Shown here: in pieces, positions 10,938 through 21,627 of the stretch | Layout of the letters: every line of letters starts with the position of its first letter | Position numbering within the stretch: position 1 is the stretch's first letter | Assembly: GCF_000400465.1 (NCBI RefSeq) | Contig: NW_008806279.1 | Location: forward strand, 479,346-543,345 | Source of the DNA: Wallemia ichthyophaga EXF-994 | Taxonomy: Eukaryota; Basidiomycota; Wallemiomycetes; Wallemiales; Wallemiaceae | Reading direction: 5' to 3' | DNA: 64,000 nt | Made by a program: the position numbers and the translations under genes | The notes under the pieces: model-generated | What the model was told of the DNA's origin: nothing | What the model saw: the letters and a program-made list of their open reading frames with translations, nothing else | Database searches by the model: none

Positions 10938-13168
10938 TCAGTTATCGAAATCAATGGGCTTGAAGGTGGCTGCCATCTTGATACGACCACTCTTAACCTT
11001 ACTAAGAGAGAACCAGTCGATTGATCTCTCCTTAGCTGTGAGAAGGTCGCGCAACTTAACCGAGACGAAACCAAGAGAAGTACTTTGATTGAAACCCTTA
11101 TCATCAAACACTTCCACTGTCACCATTGACTTATCCTTATTCTTGACGAGGTATTCCTTGTTGCTACCCCAGGTAGGATTCTTAGTGGACTTAACCGTTT
11201 GCGTCCGATGTATTTCCTTCTTCCCGACACGCAGCGTGGCGAATGGGGACAGCTGGCCTCTGAGCTGACCACGAAGTTTACCACTGTTACTGTCGAGATC
11301 CTGTGCCTGCATTATGTTCACCCTCACCACACCAGAAGGCAGATCCGGGGGAGGGATCACATTGCCCTCTTCATCCCTAGTAGCTTCGAGCGTAGGGAAG
11401 AAGTGCACGGCGTAGTCCAACATTCCATGGACCTTATCGTCGAAAATCAACTTGGCATTCTTATCACCACATACGCGCTCTTCGTTGAGAGTGGCGAGAT
11501 CAAACGACGCTAGACCCATGTCCGAGTCCTTGCGGTGGTCGTTGTAGTCCAACACATTCATAATGAGCATGTCGTTGAGATTAGTGAGCAGGAGATATTT
11601 GGTTTCGTTCCATGTAGGTTCGGATGTGTTGTGTATTGTTGCTGTTCGGTCAATCCCGACTTTGGGACCAACGGTGAATGAGACGTAGGGGTCGGGCTTC
11701 CCGCCACCAAATTTAGAGGTTGAGAGATTGTATGCTGAGTTGATATTCACCTTGAGCACACCGACAGCAGCATCCATTGGGGTACCTGCGAGCAACTCTT
11801 GAATGTTGAGAGTGAATGCGTTGGGATGATACATCATTGGACCCATATTAGCATGTACTTGACCAGTAATGAATGCAGATAGACCAGGAATCTGAGTAGA
11901 GTGTTAGAGGCAGTGAAGGCTAAGATAGCATGTGCACCCACATTGCCAACATCAAAACCAAAAGTATCACCGCCAATTGGTTTGAGTACGTAGTCGAATT
12001 TAGGACGCTCGAGGAAAGAAACACTGACCAGCTGTACGAAAGGGAAATCTTTGTCTAGAGTGAATTTGATTCTCATGTAGCCGCTAAAATTCATATCTTC
12101 AAGCAAAATAGGAAGAGCTTTGCCGACAAGACCTACACCAATACGCACAGCGAGAACAACTTTTGGATTGACCTGTTTTTTTGCTTCGTTGGGGGTAATG
12201 TTGGAGGTATCGCTTGGTTTAAAAGAGACGCGCCAGTCCATTTGGATGATATCATTGCCTGCACTGGGCCAAGTCTTAACGTATTCAATATCAGGAGCCT
12301 TATTACCGAGAGTGAACTGAGTCATACGTATGCTATCCAAGAAACCGGGAGTGTTCTGACTGAGAACTTGATCAGCGCTGCTAACAATAGCAGCGGAGAG
12401 TACAGGTTCATAAATGAGCCAGAATCTGTCTAAAAAGCTATTAACCCATTCAGCAGATTCGCGTTGAGATTCGAGACGATTGATAGATAATTCGCGGCTG
12501 ATATCATCCTTAATATTTCTTTTAACACGTTTCATGTGGGTGTTGTAGTAGGTGCTAGCAGCAGCGAGGACTAGGAGCACCCAACCCACACCAAGATTAA
12601 ATTTACCGATGATTATAGTGAGGGACATGGATAGGATGAGTATACCGCTATTCATGTACCATCTACCAAAGAAACGTGTAGCCAGCTTGTTAAGTTCAAC
12701 GTCATCATTCAGGTTGGTTGTGAGTGCAGTGAGTGCCATTTTATGACCAACTTTATACCAAGGAGGAATCTTTCCCGGAATAAAGTCACCTTCAGATTCA
12801 GCTTCTTGGGTTGCACTTGATATTTCATCATCCTTAGCATCGCCCAATTCAGCTGCATCGGTTGTAGCTTTGGCAGCGTCATCGAGTGTCGTCGTTGGGT
12901 CAATTGCAGTATCGCTATCATCATCGAGGTCGAGTGCAGCACCGTCTGTAGCTTTCTTTGGAGTCTCTGGAGCGCCTGATGATTTAGCAGCAGCCTTCTT
13001 CTTGCTATGTGGATCCTCATTGGGGTCGAAGGTATGCACTCTACCACCTGCCTTCTCAGATTCCTTCATTTCATTTTGTAGTCCTTCAACGTCAGATTGC
13101 AGTTGAGCAGCGTTGTCCTCCTGCTCTGTTGAATTTGCGTGGTCCTTTGATTTCAAACCGAAAACCAT
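10938..13168 (-). CDS. TCB3: Tricalbin / extended synaptotagmin-like lipid transfer protein
   Basis: Exons 13168-11942 and 11891-10938 join across a 50-nt intron inside the FDVGN/IPGLSAF motif to give 726 aa. The N-terminus is acidic and disordered to about residue 150. A membrane hairpin follows (MNSGILILSMSLTIIIGK... then VGWVLLVLAAAS), then an SMP domain (about 220-420), then two C2 domains (about 445-560 and 590-720; the first keeps GGGKPDPYVSF). Tricalbins tether ER to plasma membrane and move lipids. Yeast paralogues are ~1200-1500 aa with more C2 domains, so this is a short form. An in-frame upstream start at 13234 would add a hydrophobic stretch; I prefer 13168. Which yeast tricalbin it matches best is not settled. 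Confidence 0.85.
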
Positions 13169-13372
13169 GGTAATTGGAAGGAGGTGATAGAGAAGAAGAA
13201 AAGATATGAGGAATACACACACGAGTAATATCAATTTTAAAAAATCAATTCCTCATCCTATTAAGCTAATACATAGCACAGCACCGCATAGCATCACTGA
13301 TAGCTGAGTGATAGCAACCGTGGCTGTGTTTTTAAGTGAAAATGAGTAAATGTACATTAGATTACACAGAGA

Positions 13373-13660
13373 ATGTCAAGTGATCAAAATAAATCGAAAA
13401 ACTTGATCAAAAAGGTTTGTCTCAGGTCATCTCTATGTCTATCTCTAAAGACTTGAAAGGAACAAGTACCAGCACCGAATGATGAATTCTGGGCAAAGAA
13501 TGAGACTGTAAACATGTATCAGCCGATTCAACAGCTGAAGGGAGATTGTAGTAGAACAACACCAGCACCATCTATAGCAAGCCAAACACCAACACTAACC
13601 AAGAAAACGATTCCAACAAAGCCAATGAGTGAGAATCCTTACTTCTATAAATGTATTTAG
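13373..13660 (+). CDS. Small hypothetical protein
   Basis: Two exons, 13373-13414 and 13460-13660, with a 45-nt GTTTGT...GAAAG intron give an 80-residue basic, Thr/Pro/Lys-rich protein. It ends in MSENPYFYKCI. Phase is preserved, the second exon is open for 67 codons, and the gene sits between divergent tricalbin (204 bp away) and La (35 bp downstream). This pattern looks genuine, but I do not recognise the family. There is no signal peptide or membrane segment. The PNDEFWAKNE and NMYQPIQQLKG segments look like the conserved-type core. Confidence 0.55.
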
Positions 13661-13695
13661 ATTATTGATTATCTTCTTCGATACACACAGTCACC

Positions 13696-14843
13696 ATGGA
13701 AGACGTGAGTTATTAAACATCCAAAGCCACTGCTAACACTTCCAGCCATCTCAAACCATCCTCAATCAAGTAGAGTTCTACTTTGCAGACACAAACCTCC
13801 CTTTCGATAAGTTTTTGTGGTCGCTCACTAAGAAGAACGATGAGGGCTGGGTACCTATATCGACAATTGCATCATTCAAGCGCATGAGAGAGCCTGTAGA
13901 GAAGGCTGGCGGTGCTGACAAAGTCGCTGATATTCTCCGTCAATCCTCAAAGCTGGCTGTGAGCGAAGACGGCGGTAATGTTAAGCGTGTTACAGAGTTG
14001 AAGCCAGTCACAGACCGTGAATCTAGATCCATCTACGCTAAAGGTTTCCCAGATGAAACTCAATCCACTCAACTTGACCTTGAGAACTTCTTTGCAAAAT
14101 TCGGTAAAACACTCGCAGTGAGAATGAGAAGAGATGAAAAGAAGGCTTTCAAGAACTCTGTCTTTGTGGAATTTGAATCTGTAGACGACGCAAAGAAGTT
14201 CCTCGAACTTCCACAAGAAGAGCGCAGGTACAACGATAGCGACCTACTCACAATGGCAAAGGATGCATACGTTGAAATGAAATGCAAGGAGAAGGGCATT
14301 ACTCCTGGATCTGGCAACAAAAAGTCAAAGGGTCACTTCAACGCCTTCAAAGAGGAGAACAAGAAGAACAAGGATAGTGAGAAGGCTGCACAGCCACTCA
14401 CTATGACTCTGATGGGTAAAGATATCGAGGTGAATAAAGAGAATGGTCAGTTTGATGAGTCTGCTCTCCAATTCACCCCTGGTTCCGTATTGAAGTGGTC
14501 TGCTCCTTCTTCTCTGGGTGATATGGTCTTCCGCGATCTGAAATCTAGCATGAAGCAGCACATTGAACCATCCTTCGTCATCGTCGACGACGCCAAAACA
14601 AACGGCATGTCGGGATACAAGAGACCAGTTGAGGATGGCGATATCAGCACCCTCAATAATAACGTTAAGGTTAATGACGTCGCTGTATCCTTCACCAGAC
14701 CTTCTCAGGAGGAGGAGAAGCAATACTACCTTGAGAACGCAAAGAACATGGCACAGGCTGTGCTCACCAGACACAACGAGGCGGGCAAGAAACGCAAGGG
14801 CGGTGGTCAGAATTTCGGCAACAAGAAGCAGAGGAGGAATTGA
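13696..14843 (+). CDS. LHP1: La RNA-binding protein (Lupus La / Lhp1 / Sla1)
   Basis: Exon 1 (13696-13704) encodes only MED. After a 41-nt GTGAGT intron with a CTGCTAAC branch site, exon 2 runs 13746-14843, giving 368 aa. The La motif opens the protein (ILNQVEFYFADTNLPFDKFLW...). RRM1 follows at about 95-175 with RSIYAKGFP and the NSVFVEF RNP1-like strand. A C-terminal atypical RRM begins near residue 225 (GSVLKWSAPSS). The basic tail (KKRKGGGQNF...KKQRRN) resembles an RNA-chaperone/nuclear localisation segment. La binds the 3' UUU-OH of RNA polymerase III transcripts, protecting and helping fold pre-tRNAs. Confidence 0.92.
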
Positions 14844-14936
14844 GGGTTTTACAGGCGAAGGGAGTAATGTAAATGCTATTTATACATATAATTTCTAACA
14901 CATGACTTCTGAAACACAAATTCTAACACAAAACTT

Positions 14937-16886
14937 CTACTTTTTCACCTTGATCAAACCACTCAGCATATCGAAAGAGTTACCGTCAGGCTGGAGGTCT
15001 ATAGGGTTGTAAAGGAGAGATTTTGGAGTAACAGGGCACCTGATATCTGGGTATGTGCGCAAATATCCGTGGTCGAGTGTTAGACCGGCAATCCTAACTT
15101 TCTGACCGGTGTGCTGGAGGGTGATTTCCTGATCGTTGTGCATCCAGGCGTTGTAATAATCGTCGAGATACTCTCCAAAACCGCTTTCACTTTTCTCGAA
15201 CACCCCCCACATCTCGTCGATCCTATTCATTATAAGAGCGCAAGCCAATTCGGAGGTGAATGGTGTGCTCGCGATATCATTGATGCAAGTAGTTGGCTGA
15301 CTATTGGAGATGTTAACACCAGCGCCAGCGATGAGGATGAATTGGCCGTCTATGAAATGTGAGGTGGTGAGGATTCCGCCTATTTTGAGTGGCTGCTGAG
15401 CGCCCTCAGAATTGTACCGCGTTGCATAGATATCGTTTGGCCACTTAAGCGCAATGTCGAGAGAGGGATCATGTGCGCGCAACGCCTGCACGACAGCGAG
15501 ACCAATAAGATACTGCACGAAGACGACGCGCGAGCCACGCGTGCCTGGTAGACGGAGAACTAGGCTGAACTGCAGACAGCCGCTGCTGCTCACCCACGCA
15601 TTACCGCCGCGCCCTCGCCCTGCTAGTTGATGGGAAGCTAGAGCGAGGAAGCCGTGCGGGCAGCTGCGTAGCATCCGCGTGTTCCTATCGAGCAGCGTCT
15701 GAGTACTGCCCACGGCCTCGCCATACAGAAGCAGTCGGCCGGCGTGCACGCTCTGGAGGAGGGCCAAGTACGCAGCAGTGTCAAACTTGGGCGTGTGCGG
15801 TGGGAGTTTGTTGAACGCGTCTAGAGCGTGAATGTAGATATGTTTGGTTTGGTTGGTCACACCTGCTTCTACATCTGCTCTAGTGTGAGCAATCCTTTCG
15901 CGTTCCACATGCTCATTGAATCCAGAACCGTGGATAACAACCTCATCACTCCCGCTGTCGACGGGAGTTGGATGGCTGGGTGGTGCATTGTTGCGCCCCT
16001 CTGTCACTGTTGCCACCCACTCACACAACCCGCGACTACTGCCGACGAGGAGCATCGGCAGGAGCCCAACCGGTTTAGCCTCATCGATCGGTTTTAGATG
16101 GAGGGCTAGGGCATTAAGGAGAGTGCGAAGATGCGCAATTCTTGCTTGTTCCAGTTGGTCCAGTTCGAGATGCTGCAGGTGCTGCTCTCCCGCGACCAGG
16201 CTGGCTGGCGGACATTTGAGGCTGAATTCAGGATGGACACCCGTCACTACCACCCTGCCGTTGCCGTAGCGCCTCTGCAGAGCTGCGACGGAGCCGTTGT
16301 GCGAGTAAGTAGCGAGAATGGATGTGTCTGTGTCTGTGTCTTGTGTGCTTGTGCTGCCGATATCGAACGCACACCCGCCATTGAGATAAAGGAGTAGCTT
16401 GTCGTGTGCTTGTGTACGAGTGTGTGTGTGCTTGTGCGTGCTCGCCTCCACTTCCACCTCAGCCAGATGCGCACCCCGCTCAGAGTTGTACTGGAAGTTG
16501 GGCAGAGCGGGTCCGACGGCGAGTGCGTCAATCAAGTTGAGCGGGCGGTCGCCTACAATGGCCAGCGACTCATCCCCCACTGCGAACTCTACACGCTTGC
16601 ACGCGAAATAGGCACCGGCACAGACACCCAAGTACCGCCCGCCATTGAAAATGTACCGTTTGAGACGCGCAATGAGTGTGCCGCGGAGAGAGTGCAAATA
16701 TGGCAGGTCACGCCCGCCTGGAATAACAACAGCCGCTGTGTATTCCTCCCAAGGCTCATTTGCGAGTACAGCCGCTGAAACTGATTGGATCGAGTAGCAG
16801 GGAGAGAGGAAACGGGTGAGTTGGGATTTGAGATGCGCTATAGAGGTGGCGCTGCAGCCTTGATCATCGTATATCAGGATATTCAT
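14937..16886 (-). CDS. BPL1: Biotin--protein ligase (holocarboxylase synthetase)
   Basis: A single exon encodes 649 aa. The N-terminal ~230 residues are the glutamine-amidotransferase-like BPL_N domain (VVIPGGRDLPY, NGGRYLGVCAGAYFA). The C-terminal catalytic domain has the biotinyl-AMP loop GRGRGGNAW, the LKWPNDIY motif with the catalytic lysine, and the GGIL segment. The BPL C-terminal domain ends near residue 640. The enzyme activates biotin with ATP and transfers it to a lysine of acetyl-CoA carboxylase and pyruvate carboxylase. The start codon is 20 bp from the RIB7 start codon on the opposite strand, so two vitamin/cofactor genes share a minimal promoter. Confidence 0.93.
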   Translation of the reverse strand: MNILIYDDQGCSATSIAHLKSQLTRFLSPCYSIQSVSAAVLANEPWEEYTAAVVIPGGRDLPYLHSLRGTLIARLKRYIFNGGRYLGVCAGAYFACKRVEFAVGDESLAIVGDRPLNLIDALAVGPALPNFQYNSERGAHLAEVEVEASTHKHTHTRTQAHDKLLLYLNGGCAFDIGSTSTQDTDTDTSILATYSHNGSVAALQRRYGNGRVVVTGVHPEFSLKCPPASLVAGEQHLQHLELDQLEQARIAHLRTLLNALALHLKPIDEAKPVGLLPMLLVGSSRGLCEWVATVTEGRNNAPPSHPTPVDSGSDEVVIHGSGFNEHVERERIAHTRADVEAGVTNQTKHIYIHALDAFNKLPPHTPKFDTAAYLALLQSVHAGRLLLYGEAVGSTQTLLDRNTRMLRSCPHGFLALASHQLAGRGRGGNAWVSSSGCLQFSLVLRLPGTRGSRVVFVQYLIGLAVVQALRAHDPSLDIALKWPNDIYATRYNSEGAQQPLKIGGILTTSHFIDGQFILIAGAGVNISNSQPTTCINDIASTPFTSELACALIMNRIDEMWGVFEKSESGFGEYLDDYYNAWMHNDQEITLQHTGQKVRIAGLTLDHGYLRTYPDIRCPVTPKSLLYNPIDLQPDGNSFDMLSGLIKVKK

Positions 16887-16906
16887 CTTGAACGATCACA
16901 ACGACG
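16887..16906. promoter_or_regulatory. 20-bp bidirectional spacer BPL1/RIB7
   Basis: Twenty bases separate the two start codons. Transcription starts must lie inside the opposing coding sequences, or the 5' UTRs must be nearly absent. No TATA box fits in the spacer. Confidence 0.65.
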
Positions 16907-17650
16907 ATGGATAGCTTCTATCAAGCCATTTACGAAAATGGCGGGCGTGATGGAATACACGTGTTACTCACATATGCTCAATCATTGGACGGATTCATTG
17001 CTGGGAGTCATGGCAGGCAAATAACTCTATCGTGCAAAGAAAGCATGGCTATGACGCATAACCTCCGTCTTCTCTCGGATGCAATTGTCGTTGGGAGTGG
17101 TACGCTGGTGAACGATAATCCGGGATTAAATGCGCGTGTGCCTGTTGTAGCACCGCTAGATAATCAACCAACGCCGATTGCAATTGATCCCGAGTATAAG
17201 ATGCCAGTGACAGCGAAATTAATCTCAAACTACCACAATGGAATTGGTAAACAGCCTATCCTGCTGGCTTATAGAGACTCACCCAAGAACGACAAAAGAC
17301 TGGCGTTAGAGGAGAGTGGAGTGAAAGTGGTTGATATTCTCACACCAAGCACACCACTCAACAGACAACACTTCAACACACTCAGCCAGATATTTGGATT
17401 TACGCGATTCATGGTTGAAGGTGGTGCAACGGTGATCAAGAGCATTCTAGCCGCGTCGGCAAACGAAACATCCCTATCTGACACCCTGGCCGATACTCTA
17501 GTAGTTACAGTCTCGCCTGTGCTCATCGGTGATGGTGTTAGTGTGGTGAAAAATCAACCAAATAACTCAAAAACACCAAATCTACATCACAAAGCTAGCA
17601 AAGTATTTGGTAAGGATGTTGTATTCGTCGCTAATTTTATAGATAATTGA
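16907..17650 (+). CDS. RIB7: 2,5-diamino-6-ribosylamino-pyrimidinone 5'-phosphate reductase (riboflavin pathway)
   Basis: A single exon of 247 aa forms a RibD C-terminal-type reductase. Recognisable parts are LLTYAQSLDGFIAG near residue 20-33, a SDAIVVGSGTL block, DNPGLNAR, and FTRFMVEGGATVIKS near 165, followed by the DTLVVTVSPVLIGDG strand. The enzyme uses NADPH to reduce the ribosyl side chain in the second step of fungal riboflavin biosynthesis. Length matches fungal Rib7 (about 245 aa). It is divergent from BPL1 with a 20-bp gap. A downstream ATG would delete the first strand, so 16907 is the sensible start. Confidence 0.93.
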   Translation: MDSFYQAIYENGGRDGIHVLLTYAQSLDGFIAGSHGRQITLSCKESMAMTHNLRLLSDAIVVGSGTLVNDNPGLNARVPVVAPLDNQPTPIAIDPEYKMPVTAKLISNYHNGIGKQPILLAYRDSPKNDKRLALEESGVKVVDILTPSTPLNRQHFNTLSQIFGFTRFMVEGGATVIKSILAASANETSLSDTLADTLVVTVSPVLIGDGVSVVKNQPNNSKTPNLHHKASKVFGKDVVFVANFIDN

Positions 17651-17737
17651 AGTTTGAATTTTCAATGATATTTTCTCATTTCCTCATTTCCCCGACTTGT
17701 CGTCTTCTCGCTTGGTAATTCTTGATAATCAGGCGGA

Positions 17738-18305
17738 ATGAGCGATACAGATAAGAAAATTGATGACAGCAATTTAAATAATATCGATGCTGTCGACAGC
17801 GACGACAAGGATGACAACAAATCCACCCCTTCCAACTCGGGCGGCGCATATGACCCAGAAACAGGGTAAGAAAGGGGACAAGACACACAGTACACAGCCT
17901 CTCACACACTCCCCAGTGAAATAAACTGGGACTGTCCCTGTTTAGGCGGAATGGCTCATGGCCCTTGTGGCGAAGACTTCAAGAGTGCTTTCTGTGGGTG
18001 TGATGTGTTATAAAAGGGCAAACACAAACTCAAACGCTCTTATAGCCTGCTTCGTCTACTCTGAAGCTGATCCAAAGGGAATCGATTGTGTTGAGGCGTT
18101 CAAAGGCATGCAAGGTGAGTATTGATGTGTTGATAGGTTACTTCACTCAAACACCTCCACAGACTGCTTCAGAAGCCATCCAGAACACTACAGCGATGAG
18201 ATTGCAGATGATGACGATGACGCAAATCCAGATTCAATCGACACTCAAAACACCACAGACAACTCAGACGCTCCTCAAAACCCTCAAGATTCCTCAAGAA
18301 TATAG
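17738..18305 (+). CDS. MIA40: MIA40/CHCHD4 intermembrane-space import oxidoreductase
   Basis: Four exons (17738-17865, 17917-17993, 18046-18114, 18163-18305) give 138 aa. The redox-active CPC motif is at residues 49-51, and the twin CX9C pairs are C60/C70 and C83/C93. The second pair of introns falls within the CX9C helices and restores exact spacing. The C-terminal tail is acidic and Asn/Asp-rich. Mia40 oxidises small cysteine-motif proteins entering the mitochondrial intermembrane space and is re-oxidised by Erv1. Ascomycete Mia40 has a presequence and membrane anchor. This version lacks both and resembles the short animal CHCHD4, so it probably imports through its own disulfide relay. Confidence 0.93.
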
Positions 18306-18412
18306 ACTTCATTCCGCAACTTGTACCATATCTTTTAAGAAAAGTAAGAGTAGAAAATTTTCATTTGACATTATTTCATCGGTTTCAACACTTTATCCTT
18401 CATTACACCCTC

Positions 18413-20147
18413 TCATACCCCCTTGCTCGACCTGCTAGCCGTACTATCACTCCTTTTCACACTAGGCTTAGGCCTGTGCGTATCCACTGCCTCGATCGGA
18501 AGCTGATACCTAACTTCGTCACATCCATACGCTTTAGGTGTGAGCTTGATGACTGTATGCAGCGGTATTTTGATGTACGGTATTTCCTCCTGAGGAATGT
18601 TATGGAAATACCCATAGATAGCTCTCAAGATGGCCTGGTGCCCTATAACGAGTATGTTGTTCTGTCTCTCCATCTCCATTATGATTGGCTCGAGTCTGAT
18701 AACGACATCGCGGTAACTCTCTCCACCTCTGTACCTGTAGTTATATTTATCCTCGTCTCGATTCGCGTAGTCTTCGGGGTAGTTTTCTTCGATTTCCTCG
18801 TACGTCATCCCATCGCACACACCCGCGTCGAGCTCATCGAGCGACTTCCATGTGAGTTTCGGGTAGGGGAGGTTAGAAGCAGTCTGGATGGTGCGTTTGA
18901 GAGTCGAAGTCCACAGCTGTAGATACGTTAGTATCAAGCACACTAGGCATCTTCATATCATCACCCACAGTTAGCGGCACATTGCCGACATTATCCCTGA
19001 CAAGATTAGGCAGTGCTTGCGCATACCTTGCACCACGAGGACTGAGGTCGCTATCACCGCCGATTCTCCCCTCGACATTAAACATAGACTCGCCGTGCCT
19101 AGTGAGGAAGATGCTCCTTGGTGAGACGTGAAGGTTCATTAGATAGAATGCGATCCTCGACTCGAGGTAACCGTTGATGAGATTGCACACGACCTTCTCA
19201 CCCACGTTGATAACCTTGCAGTAGCTAATATGAGGTTCGTTGACTGGCTCATAAGCAGCCTCGTAATGACTAATACGTCTCCTGAAATCTGCTTCTGCCT
19301 GCTCTGGTGTCATACCGTTGTAATCTGGATCGCCTGCGCTGACTTTCCCAGCGACGTTAGCCGAGATGACTGATGGGTCTTCACAGACGGATTCGATAAA
19401 TATAATCTGCATTCCACGTTCTTTTTCAATACGTTCTGCAAGTTTCTGTCTGCGTTCCATAGTGGAATTGGTAGCGTCGTGTATACCGACGTTTCCACCC
19501 TGCTTAAGCCAATCGATGAGATTTTCGAGACAGTCGTTGGCCATCTTCTCGCGCATCCCCATCGCGTCTGCGTTGTTAGGGTTGAAGAAGCTGGCTGAAT
19601 GGTCATCGCGGGCGCCCGTCGTTGCCTTCTTCTCGCGCGCCAATTTCCGCCTGTATTGACCTACGTTAAACACCTTGACATCGTACTCGAGCCACTTGAG
19701 ATAACGCATCAGCTTGTTGGATAGGTACGACTTGCCTCGTGCGGGGAGACCGACCATCGCAACGACAATTTTAGCTTCGGAGTAATCAGGCTTGGCAGCT
19801 GTCTTGCCAATGCCTGCGACGGAGGGTGCGCGGGATGGGGCTCTACTGGCTAGTCTACTGGCGTTGGTGCTCTGGTCGAGCTGTTTGAGTATACCGGCAT
19901 TGGCACTGGATGCTGTGTATGGTACAGGCGAGATGGGACCGCTATCAAGCTTAAGCCTCTCGATATCGGGGATTTGGCCCGCGGATCTGGATGGGTGGTG
20001 GAGACTGTGAGCGGATTGGGAGTGGTGATGATGCAATTGCTCCATTCCGAAAGATTGGGCGGGGAGGGAAGGAGAAGATTGGTTGCTGGCTTGAGACGTG
20101 GCTTCTTGGTCCTTGATGTGCTGTGGGGGAGAACCGGGAGGAGACAT
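18413..20147 (-). CDS. PFK26: 6-phosphofructo-2-kinase / fructose-2,6-bisphosphatase
   Basis: Exons 20147-18969 and 18916-18413 give 560 aa. The N-terminal ~120 residues are Ser/Gln/Pro-rich. The kinase domain begins with Walker A GLPARGKSYLSNKL near residue 133. The bisphosphatase half starts near residue 345 with LTRHGES, and exon 2 contains GHQAILRAIYGYF. Both histidines of the phosphatase are present, so a bifunctional enzyme is predicted; some yeast paralogues lack one. It sets the level of fructose-2,6-bisphosphate, the activator of phosphofructokinase. The 52-nt intron (donor GTGGGT, branch ACTAAC) restores LTLWTSTLKRTIQTA. An in-frame ATG about 45 bp further upstream is an alternative start. 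Confidence 0.9.
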
Positions 20148-20412
20148 TAGATGATGGACGTTTGAGAACAAGGAGATTATTGGTAAAGAATACATGATTT
20201 TAGATGAAAATAAAAACAAATTACAAAATTGCGTTATATTCTGTGTTAATTGGGTTTGGCTGTGTAAGTGGAATGTCTCATCCGTATAAACCTGTGTCTT
20301 GCTATTAAGTGAGTGTGTCTTGCTATTAAAGAGAGTGTGAGCCTGATTAGGCGTGTTAAATGATTCCAATTGATATTCCTATGTAAATATTCTGACGTCA
20401 TCAACGACATCA

Positions 20413-20954
20413 TCACCTCATTGAAGAAGCCCTTGAGATTGTTGGTCGTGGGGTAGCCTGAGTGTGCTGCCTTTGTTCAAATTCAAATGAAGGCGTTGGT
20501 GATCTGCTATAGAGGATATAGCTCTGATACGCGTATGAGTGAGTTACACTTGGTAATAAAAACAAACCCACATTAGACATGTGTCCATCACTTGTATTGA
20601 GGTATTCCCCAAGATTTGGTGTCACTGTGATTGTAAGAGTCATTTGTACTACCACCAATACCCACACTCACCCGTCCACCACGCGATCTCAAGTAAAGCG
20701 CGTCTACCATTGCTAGTTTTAGCCTTCTTGTTGGCATTCCCGGCACTTCCCGCGTTCCCTCCGCTAACGCCAATCCCCGTGCCTATTCCACTTCCACTAG
20801 CTTGGTTCTGTCCACGCGCGACTTCCCCGTCATTCTCATCGTTCCCAATCCTGTCAGTCGATCCAGTGGCTTTCAGGCGTCTCCGTGTGTTCAACGACGT
20901 CTTCGATCTTCTCTTGAGATTCGCCTCTGATGCTCGCTTCGTCACTACTGGCAT
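20413..20954 (-). CDS. Hypothetical protein, basic N-terminus
   Basis: Candidate three-exon gene: 20954-20672, 20624-20572 and 20523-20413, encoding 148 aa. The first 95 residues are rich in Lys/Arg/Ser/Gly and end in RRALLEIAWWT. The 47-nt GTGAGT intron leads to VTPNLGEYLNTSDGHMSN. A 48-nt in-frame segment with GTGGGT...TATCAG boundaries may be an intron or coding. No domain is recognised. Evidence is a long open frame with good splice signals in phase, so it is plausible but not certain. The opposite strand is also open over part of this interval, though with poorer codon use. Confidence 0.45.
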
Positions 20955-21627
20955 CCTCGTCGTCGTCGTACTGGATCAAGAGTAAGAACGAATAATTGTC
21001 GATAAAGATGTAAAAATCATTTTAACGCGTTTATTTAAGGCCTTATATGTGTAAACTACAAATACACCACTAGTTCCATCGAAAACGCTCACAATCATCC
21101 ACCCTTCCACGCGTTACTATATCACGCGTTCAACTGGAATGCTCTGACGCAATTAATTCAAATAGGCTGTTTTAGCCTGATAAGCTCGTTGGAATGCCCG
21201 ATTCCCTTTCATTCATTTCACGTCTTCATAGTTAAGTACTTGGCGATTGTGATTACAGCATTTAAGTGGAGTATTCGGGTTGAGGAGGGGTTTTAACACT
21301 ACTTCTAAATGTATCTCAAGAATATAACTTACTTCCACAACCACAGCCCTTTCTTCCCACTTGACATCAATATTGTTCAGCTTCAATGAGTATAACTAGC
21401 AACTCAACTAAGATAGAGATATGAGAGTGTGGCAAACATTTTACATAAACGTAACACCACTATGTGTCTACTAATCCCATTATCAACCCACAAACTTCAC
21501 CTACAACCGTTGCACATTCAGGAGGAAGATTTTCACCAATCTCAGACACACCAGACTTACGAATATACCGAGATACTTGATAAACTAACATCGTACAAAA
21601 TTCTAAGCGGAAACTAAATCAACCAAT
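20955..21627. other. 673-bp intergenic interval
   Basis: It lies between the start of the hypothetical gene and the PGK stop codon. It should contain the hypothetical gene's promoter and the PGK 3' UTR. It is AT-rich, with a few short open frames I do not trust, and no tRNA-like or repeated element that I can see. Confidence 0.5.

Noticed and set aside
13169-13234. N-terminal hydrophobic extension of the tricalbin
   Set aside because: It looks like translated leader (pyrimidine-rich TTCTTCTTCTC). The ATG at 13168 gives the usual acidic N-terminus before the membrane hairpin.
18917-18941. A 25-nt intron in the PFK2/FBPase2 gene
   Set aside because: It is in phase but too short for normal splicing. 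A 52-nt intron from GTGGGT at 18968 with an ACTAAC branch gives the same acceptor and a better protein.
20581-20985. Plus-strand open frame of 134 codons
   Set aside because: Pro/Leu/Val low complexity without a domain. The minus strand gives a spliced frame with better signals.
21429-21617. 62-codon plus-strand open frame before PGK
   Set aside because: Composition (His/Gln/Thr) and position in the PGK 3' region suggest chance.
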